Shown piece after piece: positions 33,949 through 42,200 of a DNA stretch of 53,832 bases. The translations under genes were made by a program, and so were the position numbers. The notes under the pieces are model-generated. The model was not told the DNA's origin. It ran no database searches and saw only the letters and a list, made by a program, of their open reading frames with translations. Source of the DNA: Bradymonadales bacterium (GTDB lineage Bacteria; Myxococcota; Bradymonadia; REDH01); contig CANKLS010000003.1 in assembly GCA_947483645.1 (NCBI GenBank), positions 1 to 53,832 on the forward strand. The letters run 5' to 3'. The first letter of the stretch is position 1. Each line of letters opens with the position of its first letter.

Positions 33949-35340
33949 CTAGTTTCCGGAGTCGAGAATGAAGACCTTCGAAACCGTGATACTACCGCCT
34001 TCGGGCTTGGCAAAGCGCCAGCGACGGACAACACCCTTCGAACAGGCTGCCACGGCGCTACCAAGGTCGTTCTCGCCGACGTCGGCTTGGGTGACTGTGC
34101 CCTCTTCACCGATCGTCCACTTGATCTCAAGGCGCCCCTTCAAACCAGGGTCTTTGGCGAGCTCGCGCTCGTAGCAGCGCTCAATATCCTTCTTGCGGCG
34201 GTCAATGACCTCGCGGATCTTATCCTTGGAGAGCGAGCCGCTACCAGCCATGGACTCAGCTTCAGACAGCAGGCGCGGCTTGACCTTGGCTGCCGCGGTT
34301 CCCTCGACCTTGGCAGCGTTGGCTCCGCCGACGGAGCTGCTACCGCTCACATCAACGCCACCAAGCTGGACAGAACCACTGGCGCCATCGCTTCCGCCCA
34401 GACCAGCGTTGGATGCGATGCCGGTGCCGTCACCCGCCAGCTTCTGGTTGGCGATCACTTCGGCCGCGCGCTTGCTACCCATCGACTCCGAGATGCCCAG
34501 CGAAGGACCGCCACCGCTATCGCTGTTGAAGAGCGCCGCGAGCGCGGATTCCTGCTTCACGCGAACATCCGCCGCAGCGCGCATCTCCTCCTGCGTACGC
34601 GGCGGGGCCTGCTCGGCGGGCTGCGCTTCGGGCTCTGGCTTGGCTACAGGCGTCCTCTCTTCAGCCTGCTCCGCCTCGGCGTTGGGGTCGACCTCGGTCG
34701 GAGCCTCCTCTTCCTTCGGCTTGGGAGGCTCGACATTGGCGATGATCTTGATAATGCGCTCCGTCATCTCCTTCATCGCGGCATCACGGGCCGGCGGCGG
34801 AACGAAGTTCACCGCGTAGAGGATGGTGCCCGCCTGAAGCAGCAGGGAGACGGCGAAAGAGCTCAGGTAGACCGCATCGATGCTCGCCGCAGATGCAAGG
34901 AAGGTGAGCAGGTTGCCGCGCATGTTCGCGGGTAGCTGAGGAAGCACTTTCAGAGGCGGCGGGGCCACAAACTGGAAGAGCAACGTCGTGTCGCCAAGCG
35001 TGACCTTGCCGCGCGACGAGTCCGGAACTTCAACAACCCAAGCGTCACCCGCCTTCTGCCCTTTGCCAGAGGTGGCCACTGCGGCGAGGTCGAGCATGCC
35101 ATCGGCGAGCGCGACGCGCCCCTGCATCGCGGAGGTAACGCGCAACTGGTACTTGCCGCCCTTGACCTCGAAGAGGGTCAGGCTTGCAGGAAATGCGCTA
35201 GAGGCAACAACGAAGGAGTTCTTGAGTCCTTGCCCTGCGGTGACTGTCTCGCGGTTGCGGAAGATGCGTTCTTCAACGACCTGGCCGTTCTGGATGATGC
35301 CGACGCGCAGGATGCGCTGTGTGGGGGCTGCAACCGCCAT
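33949..35340 (-). CDS. AgmX/PglI-type (GltG/GltJ-like) membrane protein with TonB-like C-terminus
   Basis: In Myxococcus GltG and GltJ are inner-membrane proteins that reach across the periplasm and link the gliding motor to outer parts. The 463-residue product has an N-terminal FHA-like cytoplasmic domain (ILRVGIIQNGQVVEERIF, residues 1-125) and a hydrophobic segment at about 160-180. A long Pro/Glu-rich periplasmic linker follows (PPKPKEEEAPTEVDP). The TonB-like C-terminal domain has RCYERELAKDPGLKGRLEI near 400 and RRWRFAKPEGGSI near 440. AAGGAG lies 7 nt before the ATG. It is the last gene after the TolQ/ExbD/ExbD genes, as expected for a part energised by that motor. Confidence 0.87.
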   Translation of the reverse strand: MAVAAPTQRILRVGIIQNGQVVEERIFRNRETVTAGQGLKNSFVVASSAFPASLTLFEVKGGKYQLRVTSAMQGRVALADGMLDLAAVATSGKGQKAGDAWVVEVPDSSRGKVTLGDTTLLFQFVAPPPLKVLPQLPANMRGNLLTFLASAASIDAVYLSSFAVSLLLQAGTILYAVNFVPPPARDAAMKEMTERIIKIIANVEPPKPKEEEAPTEVDPNAEAEQAEERTPVAKPEPEAQPAEQAPPRTQEEMRAAADVRVKQESALAALFNSDSGGGPSLGISESMGSKRAAEVIANQKLAGDGTGIASNAGLGGSDGASGSVQLGGVDVSGSSSVGGANAAKVEGTAAAKVKPRLLSEAESMAGSGSLSKDKIREVIDRRKKDIERCYERELAKDPGLKGRLEIKWTIGEEGTVTQADVGENDLGSAVAACSKGVVRRWRFAKPEGGSITVSKVFILDSGN

Positions 35341-35365
35341 GACTGACTCCTTCGATGCGCCCTTG

Positions 35366-35423
35366 GAGGGCCCTCAGTAGCTACGCACATTCACCAGACA
35401 ACCGTAGTGGGGAGAAGTTCCCC
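35366..35423 (-). other. Two inverted repeats between ExbD2 and the AgmX/PglI-type gene
   Basis: GGGGA-ACTTC-TCCCC (35409-35423, minus strand) can form a 5-bp stem shortly after the ExbD2 stop. GAGGGCCCTC (35366-35375) is a perfect 10-bp palindrome just before the ribosome site of the next gene. Neither is followed by a U-tract, so they are more likely to affect RNA stability or folding than to terminate. Confidence 0.4.
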
Positions 35424-35436
35424 GACAGCCGCCGAG

Positions 35437-36042
35437 TTATTGGCTCTTGCGGGTGCCAGAACCCTGCGCCCGCTTCATCGATGCAAACTTCACATTCTGA
35501 ACGCCGGCCGTGCTGGCGGTCGTCATGACCTGGGTCAGGATTTTGTAGGGCGTATCTTTGTCTACGATGAAGGTCGCAAGTCGCTCATCAGGACGTCCAA
35601 GCTGCTTTGCCCACATCGAGTTCTGCTCGAGGCGTTCTTGTAGCTTCTGCTGAAGGAGGGGAATGATGGAGCTCTCGGCGCTCTGAAGGTTCGAGGGGTC
35701 GATTGCACCCTCGACGATAGGAACGATCTGCTCGTCCTGAAGCATGACCGACTTCTTCGTGATCGAGATAGCGACAGAGTCCTTGATGGGCAGGTCGCTC
35801 GTCGAATGGACAACCCGAAGGTCCTCGTGCTCCTCCACCGCGATGGGGTCGGTCTGGAAGTTCTGGATGAGGAAGGTGACAAGAACGGTCATCATGTCGA
35901 TCATGGCGTTGAGGTTGAGTTCGAACTCACCATCAATGCGCTCGGTGATGGCCTTTTGACGCCGACGCTCTTTCTTCTTGACCACATAGGGGTCGAGGAA
36001 GTCGCCGTTGTCGGACGCGAGGTTATCGAGATTCTCTGCCAT
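35437..36042 (-). CDS. ExbD/TolR-family motor protein (second copy)
   Basis: ExbD/TolR proteins sit in a TolQ/ExbB pentamer and use the proton gradient to move periplasmic partners. The 201-residue product has a basic N-terminus (VVKKKERRRQK), one membrane helix starting at LNAMIDMMTVLVTFLI, and Asp49 in the position of the essential channel Asp (D23 of TolR). The periplasmic domain ends in the usual beta segment (LATFIVDKDTPYKILTQVM). It follows the first ExbD by 36 bp with GAGG before the ATG. Two different ExbD genes beside one TolQ match the AglS/AglQ arrangement of the gliding motor. Confidence 0.9.
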   Translation of the reverse strand: MAENLDNLASDNGDFLDPYVVKKKERRRQKAITERIDGEFELNLNAMIDMMTVLVTFLIQNFQTDPIAVEEHEDLRVVHSTSDLPIKDSVAISITKKSVMLQDEQIVPIVEGAIDPSNLQSAESSIIPLLQQKLQERLEQNSMWAKQLGRPDERLATFIVDKDTPYKILTQVMTTASTAGVQNVKFASMKRAQGSGTRKSQ

Positions 36043-36078
36043 GTGGCCTCAGAGCTAAAAGCTGAAAGAGTGAGAGCG

Positions 36079-36909
36079 CTACCCGCCGGCGGGGCGAGGC
36101 GCGACCAACGAGGGGAAAGGGAAGAGGTCGTAGCGCTCGCGCTTAGCCTTCTCGCCCACGGCGGGCTTGAGGTTAAACTTCGACTTCTCGAGCGTTTCGA
36201 GCGTGGGGGCCTTGCCATCACCCAGGAGGAAAGCCGTCACATCCGACGAGGCAGAGGGTGCACCGGGCTCGCTCTTGCCGTCGGGCGCGAGGAAGAACCG
36301 CGCCGTATCGATGGTCTTTACGATGGCTTCGAAGGGGACCTCCTGATCCGCACCGATCGTGACGACGTTGTTGCCGTCCTTGCCAAAGCCTTCGAACCAG
36401 GCGGGCTCAAGACGAATCTTGACCAGTTGGTTGTAGAGGCTGGCGTAGTCGAGCCGGCTCACAAGCGGTTCGCTGTCTGTCAGACCTGAACGCGGGCAGA
36501 TGGTAGCCTTCGTACCGTCTGCCGCACCACCACCGCAGCGCTCGATCGGTCCGGAGAACCTAGCAGCAAAGTCGGGGTTGTTGGTCTGATCAAGGAGGCG
36601 GAAGCCGTCCTTCGAAATGTAGACCGTGACCTTTGGAACCTTGACGGCATTGTCGTCGCTCGGAGCACCGGCAGCCGCAGAGGGCGGCCTGGCACTCGTC
36701 ACATCGAGTGTACCGATCTCCGAGAGTACAGCAGAGGAGATGAGGAAGAACATGATGGTGGTCATCATGTCGATCATCGCGACAAGGTTCAGCGGAGTCT
36801 CGCCTTCGTGCCGAGCACGATGCGCGCGGCCGCGACGCTTCTCAGCGCGACGCGCGAGGAAGGCTCCGTGGTTGTCTTCGACGATGTTGTCTTGGTTCTG
36901 TTCAGTCAT
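36079..36909 (-). CDS. ExbD/TolR-family motor protein (first copy, long form)
   Basis: The 276-residue product is longer than usual for ExbD (about 140). It has a strongly basic N-terminus (RRAEKRRGRAHRARHE), one membrane helix at LVAMIDMMTTIMFFLI with Asp47 as the likely proton-carrying residue, and a long periplasmic domain. That domain has inserts with two Cys (ERCGGGAADGTKATICPRSG) and ends in VVTIGADQEVPFEAIVKTID. A disulphide there could stabilise the insert. It lies 76 bp after the TolQ gene and 36 bp before the second ExbD gene. Confidence 0.9.
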   Translation of the reverse strand: MTEQNQDNIVEDNHGAFLARRAEKRRGRAHRARHEGETPLNLVAMIDMMTTIMFFLISSAVLSEIGTLDVTSARPPSAAAGAPSDDNAVKVPKVTVYISKDGFRLLDQTNNPDFAARFSGPIERCGGGAADGTKATICPRSGLTDSEPLVSRLDYASLYNQLVKIRLEPAWFEGFGKDGNNVVTIGADQEVPFEAIVKTIDTARFFLAPDGKSEPGAPSASSDVTAFLLGDGKAPTLETLEKSKFNLKPAVGEKAKRERYDLFPFPSLVAPRPAGG

Positions 36910-36960
36910 GTTGCAGCCAGTCTGGTTGACGCAGTTTCAGGATGCCAGCTCGTTGGGCGC

Positions 36961-36977
36961 CGCCCTTGAGGAGGGCG
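36961..36977 (-). other. Hairpin in the TolQ-ExbD1 gap
   Basis: CGCCCT-CCTCA-AGGGCG on the minus strand can form a perfect 6-bp stem 8 bp downstream of the TolQ stop. No U-tract follows. A stem here could protect the upstream TolQ message from 3' decay and so raise TolQ over ExbD. That role is inferred. Confidence 0.4.
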
Positions 36978-36985
36978 CGGGGCTA

Positions 36986-37636
36986 TTAGCCCTCTTCTGC
37001 CGAGAGCTTGCCCTTGCCGTAAGCCACGAGAAGGTTCTCGGTCTTGATCGAGTACTGCTCGATCTCCTCGACGATCTTCTTGGACATGGTGGAGAGCCAG
37101 AGGTGGGCAAGCATACCGATGATGGCGACGCCAAGGCCGAAGGCGGTGGCGTTCATGGCCATCGAGATACCTTCCGAGAGGATGCGAGCCTTGTCTTCGG
37201 GCGCCGCGCCGCCAAGACCAGCGAAGCAGGTGATGAGACCGTGGATGGTACCCAGCAGACCGAAGAGGGTAGCAACGTTGGCAAGCGTGAGCAGGCCGTT
37301 CGTGCGCTTCATGATGTGGGGCACGATTTCGAGCTGTGCCTCTTCAATCGCGTTACCGATAGCGACCTGACCCTTGTTGGCGCGGGTCAGACCAGCCTTG
37401 ATCACACGGGGCAAGGCAGCACTGGGTGCAGCGTTGCAGAGCTTGATCGCGCGATCGATGTTGCCGGCGATGACGAGCTTCTGGATCTGGCCCATGAAGT
37501 CGGTCGCGTTGATGTTGTACTTAAAGAACAAGAAGATGAAGCGCTCGATCGCGATGCCGAGTATCCAGATGGATGTGGCGAGAATCGCAAAGATTGCGGG
37601 ATCAGCATTACGAAAAAATCCAGCCAAAGAACTCAT
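36986..37636 (-). CDS. TolQ/ExbB/MotA-family proton channel protein (AglR-like)
   Basis: TolQ-type proteins form the five-membered channel ring around an ExbD pair. From the ATG at 37636 (AGGAGG 10 nt upstream) the product has 216 residues, the usual size. Three membrane segments are visible: PAIFAILATSIWILGIAIE near 13-31, LANVATLFGLLGTIHGLITC near 120, with the conserved GLLGT signature of the family, and AFGLGVAIIGMLAHLWLS near 165. Acidic and basic residues surround the first helix. An in-frame start at 37744 would run through a hairpin and is rejected. It heads the motor trio and probably drives the AgmX/PglI-type protein. Confidence 0.92.
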   Translation of the reverse strand: MSSLAGFFRNADPAIFAILATSIWILGIAIERFIFLFFKYNINATDFMGQIQKLVIAGNIDRAIKLCNAAPSAALPRVIKAGLTRANKGQVAIGNAIEEAQLEIVPHIMKRTNGLLTLANVATLFGLLGTIHGLITCFAGLGGAAPEDKARILSEGISMAMNATAFGLGVAIIGMLAHLWLSTMSKKIVEEIEQYSIKTENLLVAYGKGKLSAEEG

Positions 37637-37657
37637 GTCCGCACATCCTCCTAAAGG

Positions 37658-37684
37658 GCCCGAAAGTGTTCGGGCTGTTTTTTT
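37658..37684 (+). terminator. Canonical intrinsic-terminator shape, antisense to the Glt-like operon
   Basis: On the plus strand GCCCGAA-AGTG-TTCGGGC forms a 7-bp stem followed by TG and seven T. That is a textbook rho-independent terminator, yet no plus-strand gene ends here. Read on the minus strand it is an A-tract plus a hairpin directly before the TolQ ribosome site (AGGAGG). A second inverted repeat, GCAGGA/TCCTGC at 37710-37729, lies beside it. It may stop antisense transcripts, or act as a leader structure controlling TolQ translation. Confidence 0.5.
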
Positions 37685-37743
37685 CATTTCGTCGAAGTTT
37701 GGGTCACTAGCAGGAATTCCGCGTCCTGCCACATTCACAGTCA

Positions 37744-37992
37744 CTAGAATGGTGCCTTTTCTACCGACTCGTAGAGACGGACAAGAAACGAGGCTTCCGG
37801 GGGGGTCTGCTGGTAGGTGAGATTGGAGGGCGCGAGGATGTAGTAGGCCTCGGGCTTCTCGATCTCACCTTTGATCTTCTCTTCATCAAGTTGAAGCACA
37901 GCGCCACGACGGCCCTGGGCCACCGCCTCAGCCGCGAGAGAGGCAACGATGAGAGATCCGAACACGAGCGCGATCCAGTTGATGCGATTCAT
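37744..37992 (-). CDS. Small secreted protein between TPR and TolQ genes
   Basis: The 82-residue product has a clean Sec signal (IALVFGSLIVASLAAEAVAQ, cleavage near AVA-QG). A mature part of about 57 residues follows, with LQLDEEKIKGEIEKPEAYY and a C-terminal helix SFLVRLYESVEK. It has no known family that I recognise. Its ATG overlaps the stop of the TPR gene upstream by 4 nt, so it belongs to the same translation unit. A role as a small periplasmic adaptor between the TPR scaffold and the motor is a reasonable guess. Confidence 0.75.
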   Translation of the reverse strand: MNRINWIALVFGSLIVASLAAEAVAQGRRGAVLQLDEEKIKGEIEKPEAYYILAPSNLTYQQTPPEASFLVRLYESVEKAPF

Positions 37993-39278
37993 GGCGCGTT
38001 CTCCTCAGCAGCGGGGGATTCATCGGAAGGCGCTTCGATGCCTTCCGTGCCGGGCGCCTCGATGGGGGCCTCGGTCTCTTCGGGCGCTGGCTCCAGAGCC
38101 TTCAGGCGCTTCTTCTCTTCGGCCTGGGACTTAAGGTCACGCTCGGTCTTGGCCAGCTGGGTTGCATCCTTGGCGAACTTCGCCGCACGCTCAACCGCGG
38201 GCCCGCTCGGGGACTTGGCGAGGAAGGCGTTGAACAGTTCCGCTGCCTTGTCCATGCGGGCAATCTTGTCGAGCCCAGCGAACTCGGCGTCGAAGTAGAG
38301 CAGGCCGAGGTTGTAGTAGCTCATGGACTCAGCGGGGGCGAGCTGGATGGCCTTATCGAAGGCCGTCTTCGCGTCGTCGTAGCGCTGCGCGCCCTTGTAG
38401 GCGGAGCCAAGATTGTTCCAGACGACCACGCTGTTCTGGTCGACCTTGCTGGCCGATTCAAGGTGCTCGATGGCTCCTTCGAAGTCCCGGGTGCGCATGG
38501 AGAGGACGCCCAGGTTGTTGCGGGCCTCGGGGTGATTCGGGTCGAGTTCGATCACGCGCCGGAGGAAGGTACGTGCCTGGTTCTGGCTACCTCCGGCAAG
38601 TTCGATCTTGGCCTTGAGGAAGTAGAAGTCGGGGCGGCCTGCATCGCGGGAGATCGCCTGATCACAGATGTAGCGAGCGATCTCGACCCGTCCCATGGAG
38701 ACATTTGCCGCGGCCATTGCGAAGTAGGCGTCGAGGTTCTTCTCGTCTCGGAGCAGAAGTTTCCGCGCCTTGCCGATGACGGCTTCGCTCTGCCCTTGGG
38801 CGAGGTCGATGAGCAGCCCGGTAGCCTCAATCGATGCTGCATTGCCAGAGGCGGAGAGCCTCTGCTCGAAGAGTGCGCGAGCACCAGAGGTGTCGCCTTC
38901 TGCGAGGCGAAGACGGATAAGCGCGGAAACGGGGGGCGCGTAGGCCGCGTCGAGTCCTGCTGCTTCGTTGAAGAGTCTGGCCGCGGCGGAGCGGTCGCCA
39001 CGGTAGAAGGCGATGACGCCCTGCGCATGCTTCGAGGCACCCGCGGAGAGCCCGTCGGGGAGTGCGGAAAGGTTGGACGCCGCGGCGATAAGGTCTCCGG
39101 CGCGAAAGGAGCTGAGTGACTCAGTCCCCTCTGCCGAGACTGCAGCGGCTTCTGGCGGCGGGGCAGCGACAACCGAGGGCTGAGCTGCCTCGGCCTGGGC
39201 CAGACGGATATCATCGGCAGGAACCGGGAGAGCGGTCGTAACGAGCGCCCCAAGATGAAAGAGAAGTTGGTGCATCAC
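37989..39278 (-). CDS. Periplasmic TPR protein (GltE/AglT-like)
   Basis: The 429-residue product has a short Sec-type N-terminus (LLFHLGALVTTALPVPADD), an Ala/Pro-rich linker and about eight TPR units from residue 65. The best are HPEARNNLGVLSMRTRDFEG and VVVWNNLGSAYKGAQRYDDA, then MSYYNLGLLYFDAEFAGLDK. The C-terminus is Glu/Pro-rich and disordered. TPR arrays hold protein complexes together. In Myxococcus GltE/AglT is a TPR lipoprotein of comparable size in the gliding complex, but this protein lacks a clear lipobox. It overlaps its neighbours by 4 nt on both sides. Confidence 0.8.
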   Translation of the reverse strand: MMHQLLFHLGALVTTALPVPADDIRLAQAEAAQPSVVAAPPPEAAAVSAEGTESLSSFRAGDLIAAASNLSALPDGLSAGASKHAQGVIAFYRGDRSAAARLFNEAAGLDAAYAPPVSALIRLRLAEGDTSGARALFEQRLSASGNAASIEATGLLIDLAQGQSEAVIGKARKLLLRDEKNLDAYFAMAAANVSMGRVEIARYICDQAISRDAGRPDFYFLKAKIELAGGSQNQARTFLRRVIELDPNHPEARNNLGVLSMRTRDFEGAIEHLESASKVDQNSVVVWNNLGSAYKGAQRYDDAKTAFDKAIQLAPAESMSYYNLGLLYFDAEFAGLDKIARMDKAAELFNAFLAKSPSGPAVERAAKFAKDATQLAKTERDLKSQAEEKKRLKALEPAPEETEAPIEAPGTEGIEAPSDESPAAEENAP

Positions 39279-42200
39279 GGTGCGGCCTCCCCGGCTTCGG
39301 CGACGGGCGCAGAGGGTGTGGGCAGGAAGATCTGCGGAGAGACCAGGTCTGTTACGAGAGGGTCAATCGGTTCGCTGAGGACGGGATAGTCGCTGCCTCG
39401 GTAGCGGTTGAGCTGCCGGGTCGTGTCGATGGTGCAGGTGTTCACGACACCAATCTTCTGCATGATCGGGTAGGCAATCTCCCACTCCTTTACGGCTGCG
39501 TCTTCATACTGGGAGGCGAACCCCTCGATGGCGGCGATGTATTCCTCTTCGGCGAAAGGATCGTCTGCCAGGGCCTCGGGGATGGGGAGCTGATAGAGGA
39601 TGTCTGCCATACGCTGGTAGACGCGGCCGCGCATGAAGAAGGCGCAGGCGGTGACATCGGCTGAGTTGAAGTCAGTCACCCTCTCGAAGGTGCTCTGGAG
39701 CTCAATGATGCCGGTCTTGCGTGCGCCTAGCGCCTTCTGCTGCTGTGGAACCGTCTCGCCGAGCTGGATGGCGTCCCACTTCTTGAACTGGTCCATGGCC
39801 GCCTCGTAGGCCAGCTTTGCGGCGGGTTGGCGGGCCTCAGCGCTCTGGGGCTGGCGGGCGTTGAACTCAGCTAGGATCTGCTGGTTGGTCTTGGCGATGG
39901 AGCGCTGATCCCTCTGCTGTTCGTAGAACTTTGCAGTGCGGCTTAGACCGTCGAGGACCGCGTCGGGGATGCTGATCTTGGGCGAGCTGGCGTTGGCGCC
40001 ATACTCCTTGCGGAAACGCTCGAAGAGCCTGACCATCTCCTTGCCATTACCAGCTTTCTCGTAGTTGAGGGCGGCCTGGTAGAGGGCCACGGGGGCCTCA
40101 TCGGTGCGGGGGTTGGCCTTGACGAAGGCGACGTAGGCCTCTGCGGCCTCTGTGTAGCGCTGAGAGTAGTCAAGGAGCTCAGCAGCCTTGAGACCGGGGT
40201 ACTTGATGCCCTCGGCGTCGGAGTAGCCGCGCTTGTTGAGGTCACGGAAGGTGGCGATAGCGCGGTCGAAGTCGAAGAACTGGCGCGAGTTTATGGCGAT
40301 GCGGACGAGGGCCTTGTCGACCCACTCGCTGCCCGGGTAGTCTTTGAGGAGGCGGTCGAACTGGGTCATGGCGAGCTCGAACTTCTTGAGGTTCTGCTCG
40401 TAGATGAGACCAGCATTGTAGAGGCCCAGCGCGCCGTTCTGCTGGCCAGCGAATTCGTTGGCGAGGCGGACATACTCAACGGCTGCCGCCTCGTACTTAG
40501 CGGCAGCGACCAGTGCTTCGGCCTGCTGCGAGATGGCGCCCATCTGGTAGCGGGTGATGTCCTGCTTGAAGGCCTTCATGACCTCGGCGTCCTTGATGAC
40601 AATGCACTGGCCGCGTCGGCCGACTTCGTCGGCCCAGAACTCCATCTGCGCGTAGTCTTCTTGGTCGCGATAGGACTCGACAAGGTTGATTGCAGCAGGA
40701 CCAGTCATTTCGGAGCCGCAGTGGTTGTCCAGGACACCAATGAACCGGCGCTGCGCCTCAGGATAGTCTTTGTACTCGTAATAGAGTTTGGCGCCCGCGT
40801 AGGCAAAGTTGGCCTGCTCATCGGGGCTATCGGGGTTCTTGATGCCGAGCGCGATGTATCGATCGTAGGCAGAGATGAGTTTGAGCGAGAGTTCGGGTAC
40901 CGCATCGCTTGCTGCCACGGTGCGGGGCGCGTTGCTCGCCTTGGAGGGCACCGGCGTCTTGTCGGAGAGGCCAGCGGGGCGGCTGGGCCAGGCCCGGGCC
41001 TCGAGCCGGCCGGCATTGAACTCGCGTTCGATGGAGGTCTCGAAGCTCTGGATGGCAAAGCGAGCCGAGGCATCACGGAAGTTGCTATTCAGGACCGACT
41101 CGCGGACGGTCTCGAAGCCGGCACCGGCAAGGTCATACTGCTCAGAGAAGAAGTAAGACTGGGCCAAGTACATCTGGATGTCGTAGCTTTCGGCGTCGTT
41201 CGGGTAGGCCTGCAGGAACTGGCCGTACATGCGGGCAGCGAGGCGAAAGCGCTGAATGGCGCGGTCGTGGAGGCCTGTATCCTTGGGTGCTGCTTCGAAC
41301 TGGGCGGCGAGCTGCTCGCCTTCGTTGTAGTAGAGTCCGGCGGTGTCTTTGAGCGAACGACGGGTCATCTCGTCGGCGACGGCGATCGCATCGGAATTGC
41401 CGAGCCGCTCCTGCGCCTTGTACCAAGCGGTGCCGGGCCCGAAGAGCTGGCCAATCTTGGCGGACTCGTCGAGTGCTTTTTCAATTTGGTTGTCTCGGGC
41501 GTAGGCCTCGACAATCTTCTCGAAGCGGTTGGGGTTCTGCGGGTCTTCGGGTGCACGAGAGATGGCGTCGCGGAGAAGTTCGATGCCGTTTGCGTACCGC
41601 TGGTTTTCGAGAAGGATGGCGACGACGCGGTCGCGAATGGCGATGGAGTCTTCGTCGTCGCGGTCGCCGAGGTATTTGTTTATGCGGGGCATGATGAAGT
41701 CGGCGTCGCGGTTACCATCGCTGTTCCAGTCTTCTTCTGCGAGCGTGATCGCGGTATATTGGAGGGCCTCTTCCTTGAGAGCGGCGCTGTCGGAGTCTCC
41801 GGCCGACTGGTAGTAGTCGAGGAGCTTCTGGAAGGTGACGATGGCGCTGTCGTAGTCGGAAGCGAGGTAGGTCGCCCAGCCGAGTTTGAAGAGGATTTTG
41901 TCTGTTCGGCTAGAGGTCGGGTAGGTGAGCGCGGTCTCGAAGGCTTTTCGGGCCTTCTTCCAGTCTGAGGCCTCGAAGTGGATTTCGCCGATGCGGAGAA
42001 AGGCCTCCTGCGCGAAGTCGGACTTGGGTTTGGCGACGGTGAGGCGCTCGAAGGTAGCGAGTGCGCGCGGGTCTTTGGCCTCTGCGTAGAGGACGCCGAC
42101 GAGATAGAGGGCACCGTCGATGATGCGGTAGTCGGGGTAGTCGCGGATGAGGCGTTCGTAGGTGGCTACGGCCTGGTTGAACTCTTTTTCGGGCGGGGCC

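Noticed and set aside
40661..41968. Plus-strand frame (about 435 codons) inside the large TPR gene
   Set aside because: Antisense to a conserved-looking TPR array; its Val/Gly/Glu-rich translation is typical of a shadow frame.
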